Shown here piece by piece: positions 16,305 through 25,676 of a stretch of 64,000 nt of DNA (within the stretch, counting starts at the first letter, position 1; every line of letters starts with the position of its first letter). The notes under the pieces were generated by a model. It made no database searches and was not told where the DNA came from. It was given only the letters and a program-made list of their open reading frames with translations. The stretch lies in assembly GCA_002418265.1 (NCBI GenBank), contig DIDS01000010.1, forward strand, positions 192,882 to 256,881, given 5' to 3'. The translations under genes were made by a program, and so were the position numbers. This stretch comes from Acidimicrobiia bacterium UBA5794. GTDB lineage: Bacteria > Actinomycetota > Acidimicrobiia > Spongiisociales > UBA5794.

Positions 16305-17594
16305 ATGGGAATCCACGCTGAACTCACCGAACGAACCAGGGCCGTGATGCCGTCGTGGCTGGCGCTGTACTACGACGAGCCGATTGCCATTGACCGTGGT
16401 GAGGGTCGCACTGTCTGGGATCTCGAAGGGAACGAGTATCTCGATTTTTTTGGGGGCATTCTCACAACGATGACGGCGTACTCGCTCCCGGAGGTCACCG
16501 CTGCGATCAACGAGCAGGCAGCCAAGGTGCTCCATACCTCGACGCTCTATCTCAACCAGCCGATGATTGAGCTCGCAGAGATGGTCGCTGAGATGTCCGG
16601 GATCCCCGATGCGCGCGTGTTTTTCACGCCGTCGGGAACCGAGGCCAACGATGCTGCCATGTTGCTTGCCACCTCGTATCGCCGATCAAACCAAGTGCTT
16701 GCACTTCGCAACAGCTATCACGGACGTAGCTTCACTGCGGTGGCGCTCACCAGCCACCGGTCATGGTCTCCCACGGGCTATTCCGGTCTCAACGTGCACT
16801 ACGTCCAAGGCCCCTACAAGGCCCGCAGTCCGTACGCTCATCTCAACGACGATGACTTCACCGATGCCGCCGTTGCCGACCTGCAACAGGTCATCGACAT
16901 GATGACGTCAGGCGATGTTGCGGCGATGATCGCAGAACCGATCCAGGGTGTCGGCGGTTTCGCGACGCCGCCCGATGGGTTCTTCAAACGGTTCAAGGAC
17001 GTGCTTGACCAGTACGGCATCCTGTTTGTCTCCGACGAGGTCCAAACCGGATGGGGCCGCACGGGTGAGCACATGTGGGGCTATCAGGCTCACGGCATCA
17101 CGCCGGACATCCTGACCTTTGCGAAGGGAATAGGGAACGGGCTTTCGATCGGTGGTGTCGTGGCACGACCCGAGATCATGAACTGCATCGGTGCAAACTC
17201 GATCTCCACCTTTGGTGGCAACCCCCTGGTGAGTGCCGGGGCACTTGCGAATCTGAAGTACCTCGTGGACCATGACTTGCAGGGGAATGCCCTCAAGCAG
17301 GGATCGCGTCTGTACGAGGCACTTGTCCCGGTGACCGATGAGACACCATGGATCTTTGAGTTCAGGGGCAAAGGGCTCATGTTGGCCATAGAGACCGCCG
17401 AACCCGGTTCGGGAGCGCCTGACGCCGGACGTGCCGGACGACTCCTTGAAGAATGCAAGCAGCGTGGTCTGCTCATCGGGAAGGGCGGCTTGTATGGGAA
17501 CGTGCTTCGTATCGCCCCGCCACTGACCGTGACCGAGGCTGAGATCGACACGGCAAGCGGCATCATTTCATCTGCCATTTCGGCCATCGACTGA
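16305..17594 (+). CDS. Class III PLP aminotransferase (probable beta-alanine transaminase)
   Basis: The start ATG 16305 (MGIHAELTERTRAVMPSW) is five bases after the preceding stop and gives 429 residues. Class III features are present: the GSxAN-like TPSGTEANDAAMLLA, NSYHGRSFTAVALTSH, the acidic SDEVQTGWGRTGEHMWG and the PLP lysine in TFAKGIGNGLSIGGV. In this operon it most likely transfers the amino group of beta-alanine (or 3-aminoisobutyrate) to pyruvate or 2-oxoglutarate, making malonate or methylmalonate semialdehyde for the dehydrogenase two genes on. The keto acceptor cannot be read from sequence. Similar proteins are annotated alanine-glyoxylate aminotransferase 2-like. Confidence 0.88.
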   Translation: MGIHAELTERTRAVMPSWLALYYDEPIAIDRGEGRTVWDLEGNEYLDFFGGILTTMTAYSLPEVTAAINEQAAKVLHTSTLYLNQPMIELAEMVAEMSGIPDARVFFTPSGTEANDAAMLLATSYRRSNQVLALRNSYHGRSFTAVALTSHRSWSPTGYSGLNVHYVQGPYKARSPYAHLNDDDFTDAAVADLQQVIDMMTSGDVAAMIAEPIQGVGGFATPPDGFFKRFKDVLDQYGILFVSDEVQTGWGRTGEHMWGYQAHGITPDILTFAKGIGNGLSIGGVVARPEIMNCIGANSISTFGGNPLVSAGALANLKYLVDHDLQGNALKQGSRLYEALVPVTDETPWIFEFRGKGLMLAIETAEPGSGAPDAGRAGRLLEECKQRGLLIGKGGLYGNVLRIAPPLTVTEAEIDTASGIISSAISAID

Positions 17595-17609
17595 TCAGGA
17601 GGACCAACG

Positions 17610-19034
17610 ATGAAGACACTCATTTCTGGAGGGACCGTCATCACGGCGATCGACATCACCGCGGCAGACGTGCTCATCGAAGACGACAAGATTGTGGCGA
17701 TTGCCGCCGCGGGCTCCCATTCCTGGGCAGACGATGCCGACAAGATCATCGACGCTTCAGGCAAGTACGTGATTCCTGGTGGCATTGACCCCCATACCCA
17801 CATGGAGTTGCCGTTCGGGGGCACCTCGGCTTCGGATAGCTTTGAGTCGGGAACCCGGGCAGCGGCATGGGGAGGGACAACGACCATCGTGGACTTCGCG
17901 GTCCAAGTGAAGGGTGGGGGACTCGTCGATGGATTCGACGACTGGATGAATCGTGCCGACGGCAACTGTGCGATCGATTACGGGTTTCACATGATTGCTG
18001 GCGACATCAATGAGCAGTCACTCAAGGAGATGGAAGTCCTCATCGGTCGCGGATGCACCTCGTTCAAGCTGTTCATGGCGTATCCCGGTGTCTTCTATTC
18101 AGATGATGGCGAGATCCTGCGCGCCATGCAGAAGGCAGCCGAAACGGGCACACTCATCATGATGCATGCCGAAAACGGCATGGCGATCGATGTCCTGCGA
18201 GAGCAGGCACTTCAGCGCGGTGAGACTGATCCGAAGTACCACGGTCTCACGCGGCCGCCGATAACGGAGAGTGAAGCCACCCACCGAGCGATCAAGCTTG
18301 CCCAGCTGGCTGGTGCCCATCTTTACATCGTGCACATGTCTGCAAAGGAAGCAGTTGCCGAAGTAGCCGAAGCCCGCGACGGCGGATACCCGATCTTCGG
18401 AGAGACATGCCCGCAGTATCTCTTCCTCACCCACGAAGAGCACCTGTCGGCGCCGGGCTTTGAAGGTGCGAAGTATGTGTGCTCGACGCCGATCCGCAAG
18501 GAGGCCGATGGGCATCAGGACGCGCTGTGGCGTGCCCTCGCGACGAACGATCTTCAGGTCGTGTCAACGGACCACTGCCCGTTTTGCATGGATGATCACC
18601 CGACCCTTGGAACCCAGAAAAAGCTTGGTCTCGGTGACTTCACCGCCATTCCCAATGGCATTCCCGGTGTTGAGGATCGGTATCAACTGATCTATCACGG
18701 TGGTGTCGTCGGCGGAAGGTTCAACCTCAACCGGTGGATCGAGCTGTGCTCGACGGCACCAGCGAAGCTCTTCGGCCTTTACCCGCAAAAGGGTACGATC
18801 GCCGTTGGCTCGGATGCAGACATTGTCGTGTTCGATCCGGGGGTCTCGTGGACCAAGTCCGTCGAACAGCACCACATGGACGTTGACTACTCGGCGTACG
18901 AAGGCATGGAGGTTGAGGGCAAGGTCGAGACCGTCATGCTACGTGGCAAGATCATCATCGACAACGACGAATACGTTGGTGAGAAGGGCGATGGTCGCTA
19001 CCTGCCACGCGAGCGGATGTCCATCCACAACTAA
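17610..19034 (+). CDS. hydA: Dihydropyrimidinase
   Basis: This 474-residue amidohydrolase opens the ring of 5,6-dihydrouracil or dihydrothymine to the N-carbamoyl amino acid. The binuclear metal site is visible: HTH in GGIDPHTHMELPF, the carbamylated Lys in TSFKLFMAYPG, His in MMHAENGMAID, His in YIVHMSAKEA and Asp in VVSTDHCPFCMDD. ATG 17610 follows AGGAGG (17597-17602). Length and motifs match bacterial dihydropyrimidinases rather than dihydroorotase. It acts between PreTA and the amidohydrolase encoded two genes upstream. A 24-base gap separates it from mmsA. Confidence 0.94.
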   Translation: MKTLISGGTVITAIDITAADVLIEDDKIVAIAAAGSHSWADDADKIIDASGKYVIPGGIDPHTHMELPFGGTSASDSFESGTRAAAWGGTTTIVDFAVQVKGGGLVDGFDDWMNRADGNCAIDYGFHMIAGDINEQSLKEMEVLIGRGCTSFKLFMAYPGVFYSDDGEILRAMQKAAETGTLIMMHAENGMAIDVLREQALQRGETDPKYHGLTRPPITESEATHRAIKLAQLAGAHLYIVHMSAKEAVAEVAEARDGGYPIFGETCPQYLFLTHEEHLSAPGFEGAKYVCSTPIRKEADGHQDALWRALATNDLQVVSTDHCPFCMDDHPTLGTQKKLGLGDFTAIPNGIPGVEDRYQLIYHGGVVGGRFNLNRWIELCSTAPAKLFGLYPQKGTIAVGSDADIVVFDPGVSWTKSVEQHHMDVDYSAYEGMEVEGKVETVMLRGKIIIDNDEYVGEKGDGRYLPRERMSIHN

Positions 19035-19058
19035 ACACTCGAACAACACGGAGATCCA

Positions 19059-20546
19059 ATGAAGCAGATCAACCACATCATCGGAGGGAGCGAGATCGCG
19101 TCGAGCTCGGGGCGGACTTCTGACGTCTACAACCCCGCAACCGGCGAGGTGACCGCCACCGTCGGCTTGGCATCCGTCGAAGAGGTTGATGGTGCCGTCG
19201 CAGTTGCAAAGTCGGCCTTTGAAACGTGGAGTGCCACGTCGATCGCCAAGAGATCCGTGATCATGTACCGGTTCCGTGACCTGGTCGACAAGCATGCCGA
19301 GGACTTCGCCGCCCTTCTCACTGCTGAGCACGGGAAGGTGCTTTCAGATTCCCTCGGTGAGGTCAACCGTGGACTTGAGAACATTGAGTATGCCTGCGGA
19401 CTTGCCGAGCATCTGAAGGGATCTTTTTCGCAGGAGGCGTCGACAGGCATCGACGTGTACTCGGTTCGGCAACCACTGGGCGTGGTTGCAGGCATCACCC
19501 CGTTCAACTTCCCGGCAATGGTTCCGATGTGGATGTACCCGAATGCCATTGCTGCGGGAAACACATTCGTGCTCAAGCCTTCTGAGAAGGATCCGAGTGT
19601 GAATCTGCTTGCGGCCGAACTGCTTGCGAAGGCTGGCCTTCCAGACGGGGTCTTCAACATCGTCCAGGGTGACAAGGTCGCTGTTGATCGACTCCTTGAG
19701 CACCCTGACGTCAAGGCGGTTTCGTTCGTCGGCTCCACACCGATTGCTCGATACGTGTACACGACGGGGACGAACAATGGAAAGCGTGTGCAGGCGCTGG
19801 GAGGTGCCAAGAACCACATGGTTGTGCTCCCCGACGCCGACATTGGCCTTGCTGCGGATGCTGCTGTAAGTGCCGGATACGGCTCGGCGGGTGAGCGCTG
19901 TATGGCGATCTCGATCATCGTGGCTGTTGGCTCGGCTGCTGATCCACTCATTGAGGCGATCACACAACGCATACCGGGTGTGATCGTTGGAGACGGAACC
20001 GATCCATCCTCTCAGATGGGTCCACTCATCACGAGGGAGCATCGCGACCGCGTGGCATCGTTCGTCACGAATGCCCCCGGAGAGGGAGCCACCGTGATTG
20101 TCGATGGCACTGAGCAGAGTTTTGACAGCGACGGGTTCTTTCTTGCACCATCCCTCATCGACAACGTGGCTCCCGGCATGGCGTGCTACGACCAGGAGAT
20201 CTTCGGTCCGGTGCTGGGTGTGGTTCGAGTCGACACGTACGAAAAAGCGATCAAGATCATTGCCGACAACCCGTGGGGCAACGGGACAGCAATCTTCACC
20301 AGGGATGGTGGGGCGGCGAGACGGTTCCAGATCGATGTCGACGCCGGCATGGTTGGTATCAACGTTCCCGTGCCTGTCCCCGTGTCGTACTACAGCTTTG
20401 GCGGATGGGGTGATTCGCTGTTCGGGGACTCTCACGCGTACGGCCCGGAAGGCATCCATTTCTACACGAAGGCAAAGGTTGTGACCTCGCGTTGGCCCGA
20501 TCCCGCGACAAGCTCAATCGATCTCGGCTTTCCGCAGAACGTCTGA
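19059..20546 (+). CDS. mmsA: CoA-acylating (methyl)malonate-semialdehyde dehydrogenase
   Basis: This 495-residue aldehyde dehydrogenase belongs to the CoA-dependent MmsA/IolA branch. Branch signatures are VAGITPFNFPAMVPMWM and FVGSTPIARYVYTTG, and a catalytic Cys in AGYGSAGERCMAIS. The C-terminal segment VPVPVSYYSFGGWGDSLFGD is also typical. MmsA oxidises malonate or methylmalonate semialdehyde to acetyl-CoA or propionyl-CoA with release of CO2, using NAD and CoA. In this operon it would finish uracil and thymine degradation. The stop is followed after 4 bases by the permease start, so expression is coupled. Confidence 0.95.
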   Translation: MKQINHIIGGSEIASSSGRTSDVYNPATGEVTATVGLASVEEVDGAVAVAKSAFETWSATSIAKRSVIMYRFRDLVDKHAEDFAALLTAEHGKVLSDSLGEVNRGLENIEYACGLAEHLKGSFSQEASTGIDVYSVRQPLGVVAGITPFNFPAMVPMWMYPNAIAAGNTFVLKPSEKDPSVNLLAAELLAKAGLPDGVFNIVQGDKVAVDRLLEHPDVKAVSFVGSTPIARYVYTTGTNNGKRVQALGGAKNHMVVLPDADIGLAADAAVSAGYGSAGERCMAISIIVAVGSAADPLIEAITQRIPGVIVGDGTDPSSQMGPLITREHRDRVASFVTNAPGEGATVIVDGTEQSFDSDGFFLAPSLIDNVAPGMACYDQEIFGPVLGVVRVDTYEKAIKIIADNPWGNGTAIFTRDGGAARRFQIDVDAGMVGINVPVPVPVSYYSFGGWGDSLFGDSHAYGPEGIHFYTKAKVVTSRWPDPATSSIDLGFPQNV

Positions 20547-20550
20547 GAGG

Positions 20551-21495
20551 ATGGTGACACGCGAGGAGACGTCGCGGGCAATTGCTCGCCACGAACGCAA
20601 GGAAGCAATTCGGCGCGGTGTGCGACGCGTCGTGGTGTTCCTTGCCTTTCTTGTCGTCCTTGCCTTGGTGTATACGGGTTACAAGGCGTTTGGTGAGTCC
20701 ATCAATGATGCCCAAACCGAATGGCCCGTCGTTGGGCGGGTGCTGCCCCGTACGAACGATCTCACAATGCCTCCGATCATCGACATGATCACCGAACTTG
20801 GTCAACCACCGCAACGAAATTCGTCCAAGCCCCTCGCCGCGTTCATCGCCGAGGCCTCTCTGTTCACGTTTCGTGAAGCAGCGTTCGGTTTTTTCTTTGG
20901 CATGGTGCTCGGGTTGGCATTGGCAATCCTCATGCTGCGGTCACGCTGGATCGAACGGGGTCTGTCGCCGTATTTGGTGGCAAGCCAGACGGTGCCCCTT
21001 GTCGCCATTGCACCGATCGTGGTCATTTGGGGGTCAAAGTCGATGGGCTGGCTTCCCTTTGTTTGGCAGCCGTGGATGTCGGTTTCGATCATTGCGACCT
21101 ACCTCACCTTCTTTCCTGTGGCGATGAACGGCATCCGGGGTCTGAAGTCGGCAGATCCCGCCGCCATGGAGCTGATGCGGTCGTATGCCGCTTCACGGCG
21201 TCAAACGCTGATGAAGCTTCAGCTTCCCGCAGCACTTCCGTATCTGTTCGTTGCGTTCAAATTGGCAGCGACGGTTTCGATCGTGGGGGCAATTGTCGGT
21301 GAGATCTCTGGTGGTGTGACCGGCGGACTCGGCCGGCTGATCCTCGACTACGCAAGCCGGTACACGACTGGACCCCCTCGTCTGTACGCGTCGGTCATGG
21401 GGGCGGCAGTCCTCGGCATTGCTGTCGTCGGGATGGTGACTGTCACCGAGTTCTTCGTCATGTCCAAACGCCGGGAAGGATCCACCACCTCATGA
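20551..21495 (+). CDS. ABC importer permease (SsuC/TauC/ThiX type)
   Basis: This 314-residue inner-membrane protein has an N-terminal membrane segment at about 26-46, a loop, and then five or six more segments. It carries the binding-protein-dependent transport (EAA) motif around MELMRSYAASRRQTLMKLQLPAALPYLF, which contacts the ATPase. It belongs to the family serving taurine, sulfonate, nitrate and thiamine-precursor importers. It overlaps the ATPase gene (ATGA) and pairs with the second permease two genes on. Context suggests pyrimidine uptake; sequence alone does not fix the substrate. Confidence 0.88.
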   Translation: MVTREETSRAIARHERKEAIRRGVRRVVVFLAFLVVLALVYTGYKAFGESINDAQTEWPVVGRVLPRTNDLTMPPIIDMITELGQPPQRNSSKPLAAFIAEASLFTFREAAFGFFFGMVLGLALAILMLRSRWIERGLSPYLVASQTVPLVAIAPIVVIWGSKSMGWLPFVWQPWMSVSIIATYLTFFPVAMNGIRGLKSADPAAMELMRSYAASRRQTLMKLQLPAALPYLFVAFKLAATVSIVGAIVGEISGGVTGGLGRLILDYASRYTTGPPRLYASVMGAAVLGIAVVGMVTVTEFFVMSKRREGSTTS

Positions 21496-22298
21496 CCGAA
21501 CACGAAACACAATCTCCTTCAATTACAACAACGGTTGAGCTCGACTCGGTGTCGAAGGTTTTCAACCTCGGCAAGCCGAATGAGGTTCACGCACTTGACA
21601 GCATCGACCTGACGATCAACAACGGCACATTCGTGTCGCTGATCGGCGCATCGGGGTGTGGCAAGTCGACGCTACTGCGATTGATGGGTGCACTGACGCA
21701 TCCAACCGAGGGCTCGGTGCTTGTGAACGGAAAGTCGGCAGATCAGGCACGCCTTGACCGCGACTACGGCATGGCGTTCCAGACGTCCGGACTGTTTGAG
21801 TGGAGAACCGTGATCCAGAACATCGAGCTCCCACTTCAGCTCATGGGTTGGGACAAGGTACTGCGCAAGGAACGGGCAAGAGAGATGCTCGAACTCGTGA
21901 AGCTCCCGGAGTTCGGCGATCACTATCCGCGGGAGCTTTCCGGCGGGATGAAGCAGCGCGTTGCAATTGCGCGGGCGCTTTCGTTCCACCCTCAGCTTCT
22001 ACTCATGGACGAACCGTTTGGAGCCCTCGATGAGATGACCCGTGAACACATGCAGATGGAGGTCCTCGAAATCTGGGAGAAGACCGGAAAGACCATCGTG
22101 TTCGTGACTCACTCGATCCCTGAGGCAGTCTTCCTGTCCAACCGGGTCGTCGTCATGTCGCCGAGGCCCGGACGGATCGCAGCAGACATCTCCGTCAGCC
22201 TCGGCAAGCGGGATTTTGACACCCGAGAATCACAGGCCTTCTTCGATTCGATCACCGAGGTGCGTGAGGCGCTGCGTTTCAAGGAGTCCAACAGGTGA
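21492..22298 (+). CDS. ABC importer ATPase (SsuB/TauB type)
   Basis: This cytoplasmic ATPase of 268 residues has Walker A GASGCGKSTLL (about 54-64), signature ELSGGMKQRVAIARAL, Walker B LLLMDEPFGALDE and the switch His in VFVTHSIPEAVFLSNRVVVMS. The GCGKST and MTREHMQ features are those of nitrate/sulfonate/taurine-type importers. It overlaps the upstream permease by 4 bases (ATGA) and the downstream permease by 4 (GTGA). The two different permeases plus one ATPase imply a heterodimeric channel energised by an ATPase homodimer. Confidence 0.93.
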   Translation: MTEHETQSPSITTTVELDSVSKVFNLGKPNEVHALDSIDLTINNGTFVSLIGASGCGKSTLLRLMGALTHPTEGSVLVNGKSADQARLDRDYGMAFQTSGLFEWRTVIQNIELPLQLMGWDKVLRKERAREMLELVKLPEFGDHYPRELSGGMKQRVAIARALSFHPQLLLMDEPFGALDEMTREHMQMEVLEIWEKTGKTIVFVTHSIPEAVFLSNRVVVMSPRPGRIAADISVSLGKRDFDTRESQAFFDSITEVREALRFKESNR

Positions 22299-23071
22299 TC
22301 AAGAGAGCCTTTGTTGGAGCATTTCCCTCACTGGTCATTGGCCTCGGTGGACTTGTTCTGTGGGAGGTCTCGCTGCTGGTACTCAAACCCGACGGGTTCT
22401 TGCTCCCGCGCCCAAGCGAGATCCTTGGGTCTTTCGTCGAGCATTTTGATGCCATCTGGTCGGCAACGCTCAACACGGGCTACATCGTGGTCACGGGTCT
22501 GATCGTCGGGGTGTTGCTTGGAGTTGCTTGGGCACTCTTGGTGTCTCGGTTCCGTATCGCGGACGAGACACTCACCCCCCTTGCCATTGCCTTGAACGCG
22601 ATTCCCATCATCGCCCTCGCTCCGATCTTCAATGCCTGGTACGGACTCCTCTCCCCAACTTCGAATCAGGCGATCGTCGTGTTGCTCGTGTTCTTCCCCG
22701 TCTTCATCAACACCACGAAAGGATTGACGAGCGTTGGTGCCACTGAGATCGAACTCATGCGCTCCTACGCTGCATCGAAATGGGAGATCACAAAGATGAT
22801 CCGAATTCCCAACGCCATGCCGCTGTTCTTTACAGCTCTCAAGATCGCGTCATCTCTTGCGGTGATTGGGGCAATCGTGGCAGAGTACTTCGGTGGAAGC
22901 CAAGACACGCTGGGACAGTTCATTGTCCAGAATGCTGCGTCAGGGAGGTACACCAATGCGTGGGCGGCCGTCATTGCGGCTAGCGTCATGGGAATCACCC
23001 TGTATCTCGTGAGTGGAGGATTTGAAAGGGTGGCCACTCCGTGGCGACCGGATGTAGATCTCGTTGGTTGA
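22295..23071 (+). CDS. ABC importer permease, second subunit
   Basis: This 258-residue membrane protein starts at a GTG overlapping the ATPase stop. It has six hydrophobic segments and a clear EAA loop (IELMRSYAASKWEITKMIRIPNAMPLFFTALK), similar to that of the first permease. PSLVIGLGGLVLWEVSLLV forms TM1. It would form the channel together with the 20551-21495 product. The gap to the binding-protein gene is 35 bases and contains GTGAGGAG near 23094, a good ribosome site for that gene. Confidence 0.9.
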   Translation: MIKRAFVGAFPSLVIGLGGLVLWEVSLLVLKPDGFLLPRPSEILGSFVEHFDAIWSATLNTGYIVVTGLIVGVLLGVAWALLVSRFRIADETLTPLAIALNAIPIIALAPIFNAWYGLLSPTSNQAIVVLLVFFPVFINTTKGLTSVGATEIELMRSYAASKWEITKMIRIPNAMPLFFTALKIASSLAVIGAIVAEYFGGSQDTLGQFIVQNAASGRYTNAWAAVIAASVMGITLYLVSGGFERVATPWRPDVDLVG

Positions 23072-23106
23072 GACCAACGATGACCATGAAAGAGTGAGGA
23101 GACTCA

Positions 23107-24270
23107 ATGCAATTGATCAAGAAGCTAGGTGCGACCCGATGGCTTGTCGTGTTCGCCGTGGTTGCGATGCTGGCGGCAGCGTGCAGCTCGGACAGCGACG
23201 ACACCACCACCACCGCAGGTGACGATTCCACGGTGACAACAGAAGGATCCATGGAGCTGACGCCGGTATCACTGCAGCTCCAGTGGTTCACCCAAGCCCA
23301 GTTTGCCGGGTACTACGCGGCTGTCGCTAAAGGTTTCTATGAGGATCTCGGTCTGGACGTCACGCTCCTTGAAGGTGGTGTGGACATCGTCCCCGCGACC
23401 GTGCTCGGAGCAGGTGGCGCTGACTTTGCCGAGTCGTGGGCTGTGCGTGCACTCGGACCCAGAGAAGAGGGAGCCGATATTGTCAATATCTCCCAAATAT
23501 TTGAGCGATCCGCGCTGCTTCAGGTCTCGTTTGCAGATAAAGGCATTACAGGACCAGCTGATCTGGCGGGGTTGAATGTTGGGAGCTGGGGATTCGGCAA
23601 CGAGGCCGAGCTGTACGCAGGACTCCGAAGTGTCGGACTCGATCCACAATCTGACGTCAACATCGTCCAGCAGCAGTTCGACATGCTTGCCTTTATCGCA
23701 GGTGACATCGATGCAGCCCAGGCAATGACCTACAACGAATATGCGCAGGTCCTCGAAACGATCAATCCGGATACCGGTGAGCTGTTCCAGCCAGAGGATC
23801 TCGCTGTCATCGACTGGAACAAGGTCGGTACCGCAATGCTCCAGGACGGAATCTGGGCCGATGCGGGCCGACTCGAGAGCGACCCTGAATACCGAGAGAC
23901 TGCCGTCAAGTTGGTTCAGGGTTCGATCATGGGTTGGGCATTCTGTCGAGACAACTTTGACGAGTGTGTCGATATCGTTCTTGACGCGGGTCCGACACTT
24001 GGCGAGTCGCATCAGCGTTGGATGCTCAACGAGGTCAACAACCTGATTTGGCCCGCGTCAAACGGAGTTGGAACGATGGATCCGGTTCTGTGGAATCAGA
24101 CCATCAAGAATGCTGTTGATGGCGAGCTCCTTTCAGCTGACCCCGGCCCCGACGCCTATCGCACGGACATCAACGAAGAGGCCCTCACGAACCTCCGTGC
24201 TGCCGGTGTCGATGTTGACGGCAACGGATGGACACCGAAGGAAATCGAGCTCACCGAGGGCGGCGAGTAG
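23107..24270 (+). CDS. NMT1/THI5-like substrate-binding lipoprotein
   Basis: This 387-residue lipoprotein has a signal peptide with lipobox LAAAC (Cys near residue 26) and a Ser/Asp/Thr-rich linker. The periplasmic-binding fold begins VSLQLQWFTQAQFAGYYAAVAKGFYEDLGLDVTLLEGG. The segment QWFTQAQFAGYYAA is the signature of NMT1/THI5-like proteins, which bind pyrimidine-like ligands such as thiamine precursors or riboflavin. With catabolic genes for pyrimidine rings on both sides, the ligand is most likely uracil, thymine or a dihydropyrimidine. The protein would sit on the outer face of the membrane and feed the two-permease channel. Confidence 0.9.
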   Translation: MQLIKKLGATRWLVVFAVVAMLAAACSSDSDDTTTTAGDDSTVTTEGSMELTPVSLQLQWFTQAQFAGYYAAVAKGFYEDLGLDVTLLEGGVDIVPATVLGAGGADFAESWAVRALGPREEGADIVNISQIFERSALLQVSFADKGITGPADLAGLNVGSWGFGNEAELYAGLRSVGLDPQSDVNIVQQQFDMLAFIAGDIDAAQAMTYNEYAQVLETINPDTGELFQPEDLAVIDWNKVGTAMLQDGIWADAGRLESDPEYRETAVKLVQGSIMGWAFCRDNFDECVDIVLDAGPTLGESHQRWMLNEVNNLIWPASNGVGTMDPVLWNQTIKNAVDGELLSADPGPDAYRTDINEEALTNLRAAGVDVDGNGWTPKEIELTEGGE

Positions 24271-24314
24271 GTACTTCGGAAAGCTGAGGATCAAGACAAC
24301 AGGATGGAACGGGT

Positions 24315-25667
24315 ATGAACCAGACGGAGGCACCAAGAGAATCGTTGTCAGCGCTGCAACCAGCGCCGACGATTGCGGTGTCGGCCCTCAGGCCGGCACC
24401 GACGATGACCTGGGACGAGGCGCTTGTGGAGGCACATCGATGTCTGATGTGTTGGGATGCACCCTGTACACGGGCGTGCCCAACGAGCATCAATGTGCCA
24501 CAGTTCATCAAGCGGATATCGACCGGTGATCTCCTCGGTTCTGCCCGAACCATCCTGTCGTCGAACATCCTTGGAGCATCATGTGCACGGGTGTGCCCCG
24601 TCGAGATGCTCTGCGAGGGTGCGTGCGTGCTCAACGATCTCCACGAACGGCCAATCCAGATCGGTCGTCTCCAGGCATTCGGGACGGAGGATGTCGTCTT
24701 CGGCAACCACAATCCGTTCGAGATTGCCGCCCCGACGGGACGCTCAATCGGGGTCATCGGGGCTGGACCAGCGGGCCTCTCTGTTGGTGCCGAATTGGTC
24801 AAGCTTGGGCACTCTGTTGTGATCTACGACGCACAGCCACAGCCCGGAGGTCTCAACACCTACGGTGTGGCCAATTACAAGATGGACATGGCGACTGCGA
24901 TTGCTGAGGTTGCGTTCATCACGAGCCTCGGTGTCGAGATACGCACCGGTGTCTCGGTGGGCTCCGACATCTCGATTGATGATCTCATGGAGACCCATGA
25001 GGCTGTCTTTGTTGGCGTTGGCCTCGGCGGGATACCACCGCTCGGAATCATGGGAGAGGATCTCAACGGTGTCGAAGATGCTCTCGATTTCATCGCAGAC
25101 GTCCGCAATGGTTCTGCCGTTGTCAGTGGTCAGCGTGTTGCGGTCATCGGTGGTGGCAATACCGCGATTGATGCGGCGACACAATCGGCTCTTTCGGGTG
25201 CACAGCATGTGTATCTCGTCTACCGCCGCGGCCGTGAACAGATGGGCGGCTACCCCCACGACATTGAGCGTGCGCTCCAACAGGGTGTCGAGTTTGTTCA
25301 CTGGAGCACGCCAGACCGGATCGAAGGAAGCGATTCCGTCGAGCGGTTGGTGTGTTCGAGAACGGAGCTCACCACCGATGGCACGCTCGTCGTGATCGAT
25401 GGGACCGAGTACGCGATTCCGGTTGACCGAGTGCTGCGCGCAACGGGACAGGCGAAACGGACCGGGTTCCTCGGGACGCTCGCCGGGGTGGAAACCGACA
25501 GCAGTGGCCGGGTCATTGTTGATGAGCATCACAGAACAGGTAATGACCGCATTTGGGCAGGCGGTGACTGTGTCAATGGTGGCAAGGAAGTTGTCAACGC
25601 TGTTGAACATGGGAAGATCGCAGCCCGAAACATCCACGAGGCGCTGCTTGCGTCCGTCGGTATCTGA
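24315..25667 (+). CDS. preT: Dihydropyrimidine dehydrogenase, NAD-linked subunit PreT
   Basis: PreT is the flavin/Fe-S subunit that passes electrons from NADH to PreA for reduction of uracil or thymine to the 5,6-dihydro form. The 450-residue protein starts at ATG 24315. Its N-terminal Fe-S region contains CLMCWDAPCTRACPTSINVPQFIK and CARVCPVEMLCEGAC (residues about 47-105). An FAD-binding GVIGAGPAGLSVGAEL (about 147) and an NAD-binding VAVIGGGNTAIDAATQS follow, and the second FAD motif IWAGGDCVNGGKEVVNAVEHG is at the C-terminus. The preA start is 9 bases after the stop, with AGGAGGAG between, so the two subunits are co-translated. Confidence 0.94.
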   Translation: MNQTEAPRESLSALQPAPTIAVSALRPAPTMTWDEALVEAHRCLMCWDAPCTRACPTSINVPQFIKRISTGDLLGSARTILSSNILGASCARVCPVEMLCEGACVLNDLHERPIQIGRLQAFGTEDVVFGNHNPFEIAAPTGRSIGVIGAGPAGLSVGAELVKLGHSVVIYDAQPQPGGLNTYGVANYKMDMATAIAEVAFITSLGVEIRTGVSVGSDISIDDLMETHEAVFVGVGLGGIPPLGIMGEDLNGVEDALDFIADVRNGSAVVSGQRVAVIGGGNTAIDAATQSALSGAQHVYLVYRRGREQMGGYPHDIERALQQGVEFVHWSTPDRIEGSDSVERLVCSRTELTTDGTLVVIDGTEYAIPVDRVLRATGQAKRTGFLGTLAGVETDSSGRVIVDEHHRTGNDRIWAGGDCVNGGKEVVNAVEHGKIAARNIHEALLASVGI

Positions 25668-25676
25668 GGAGGAGCG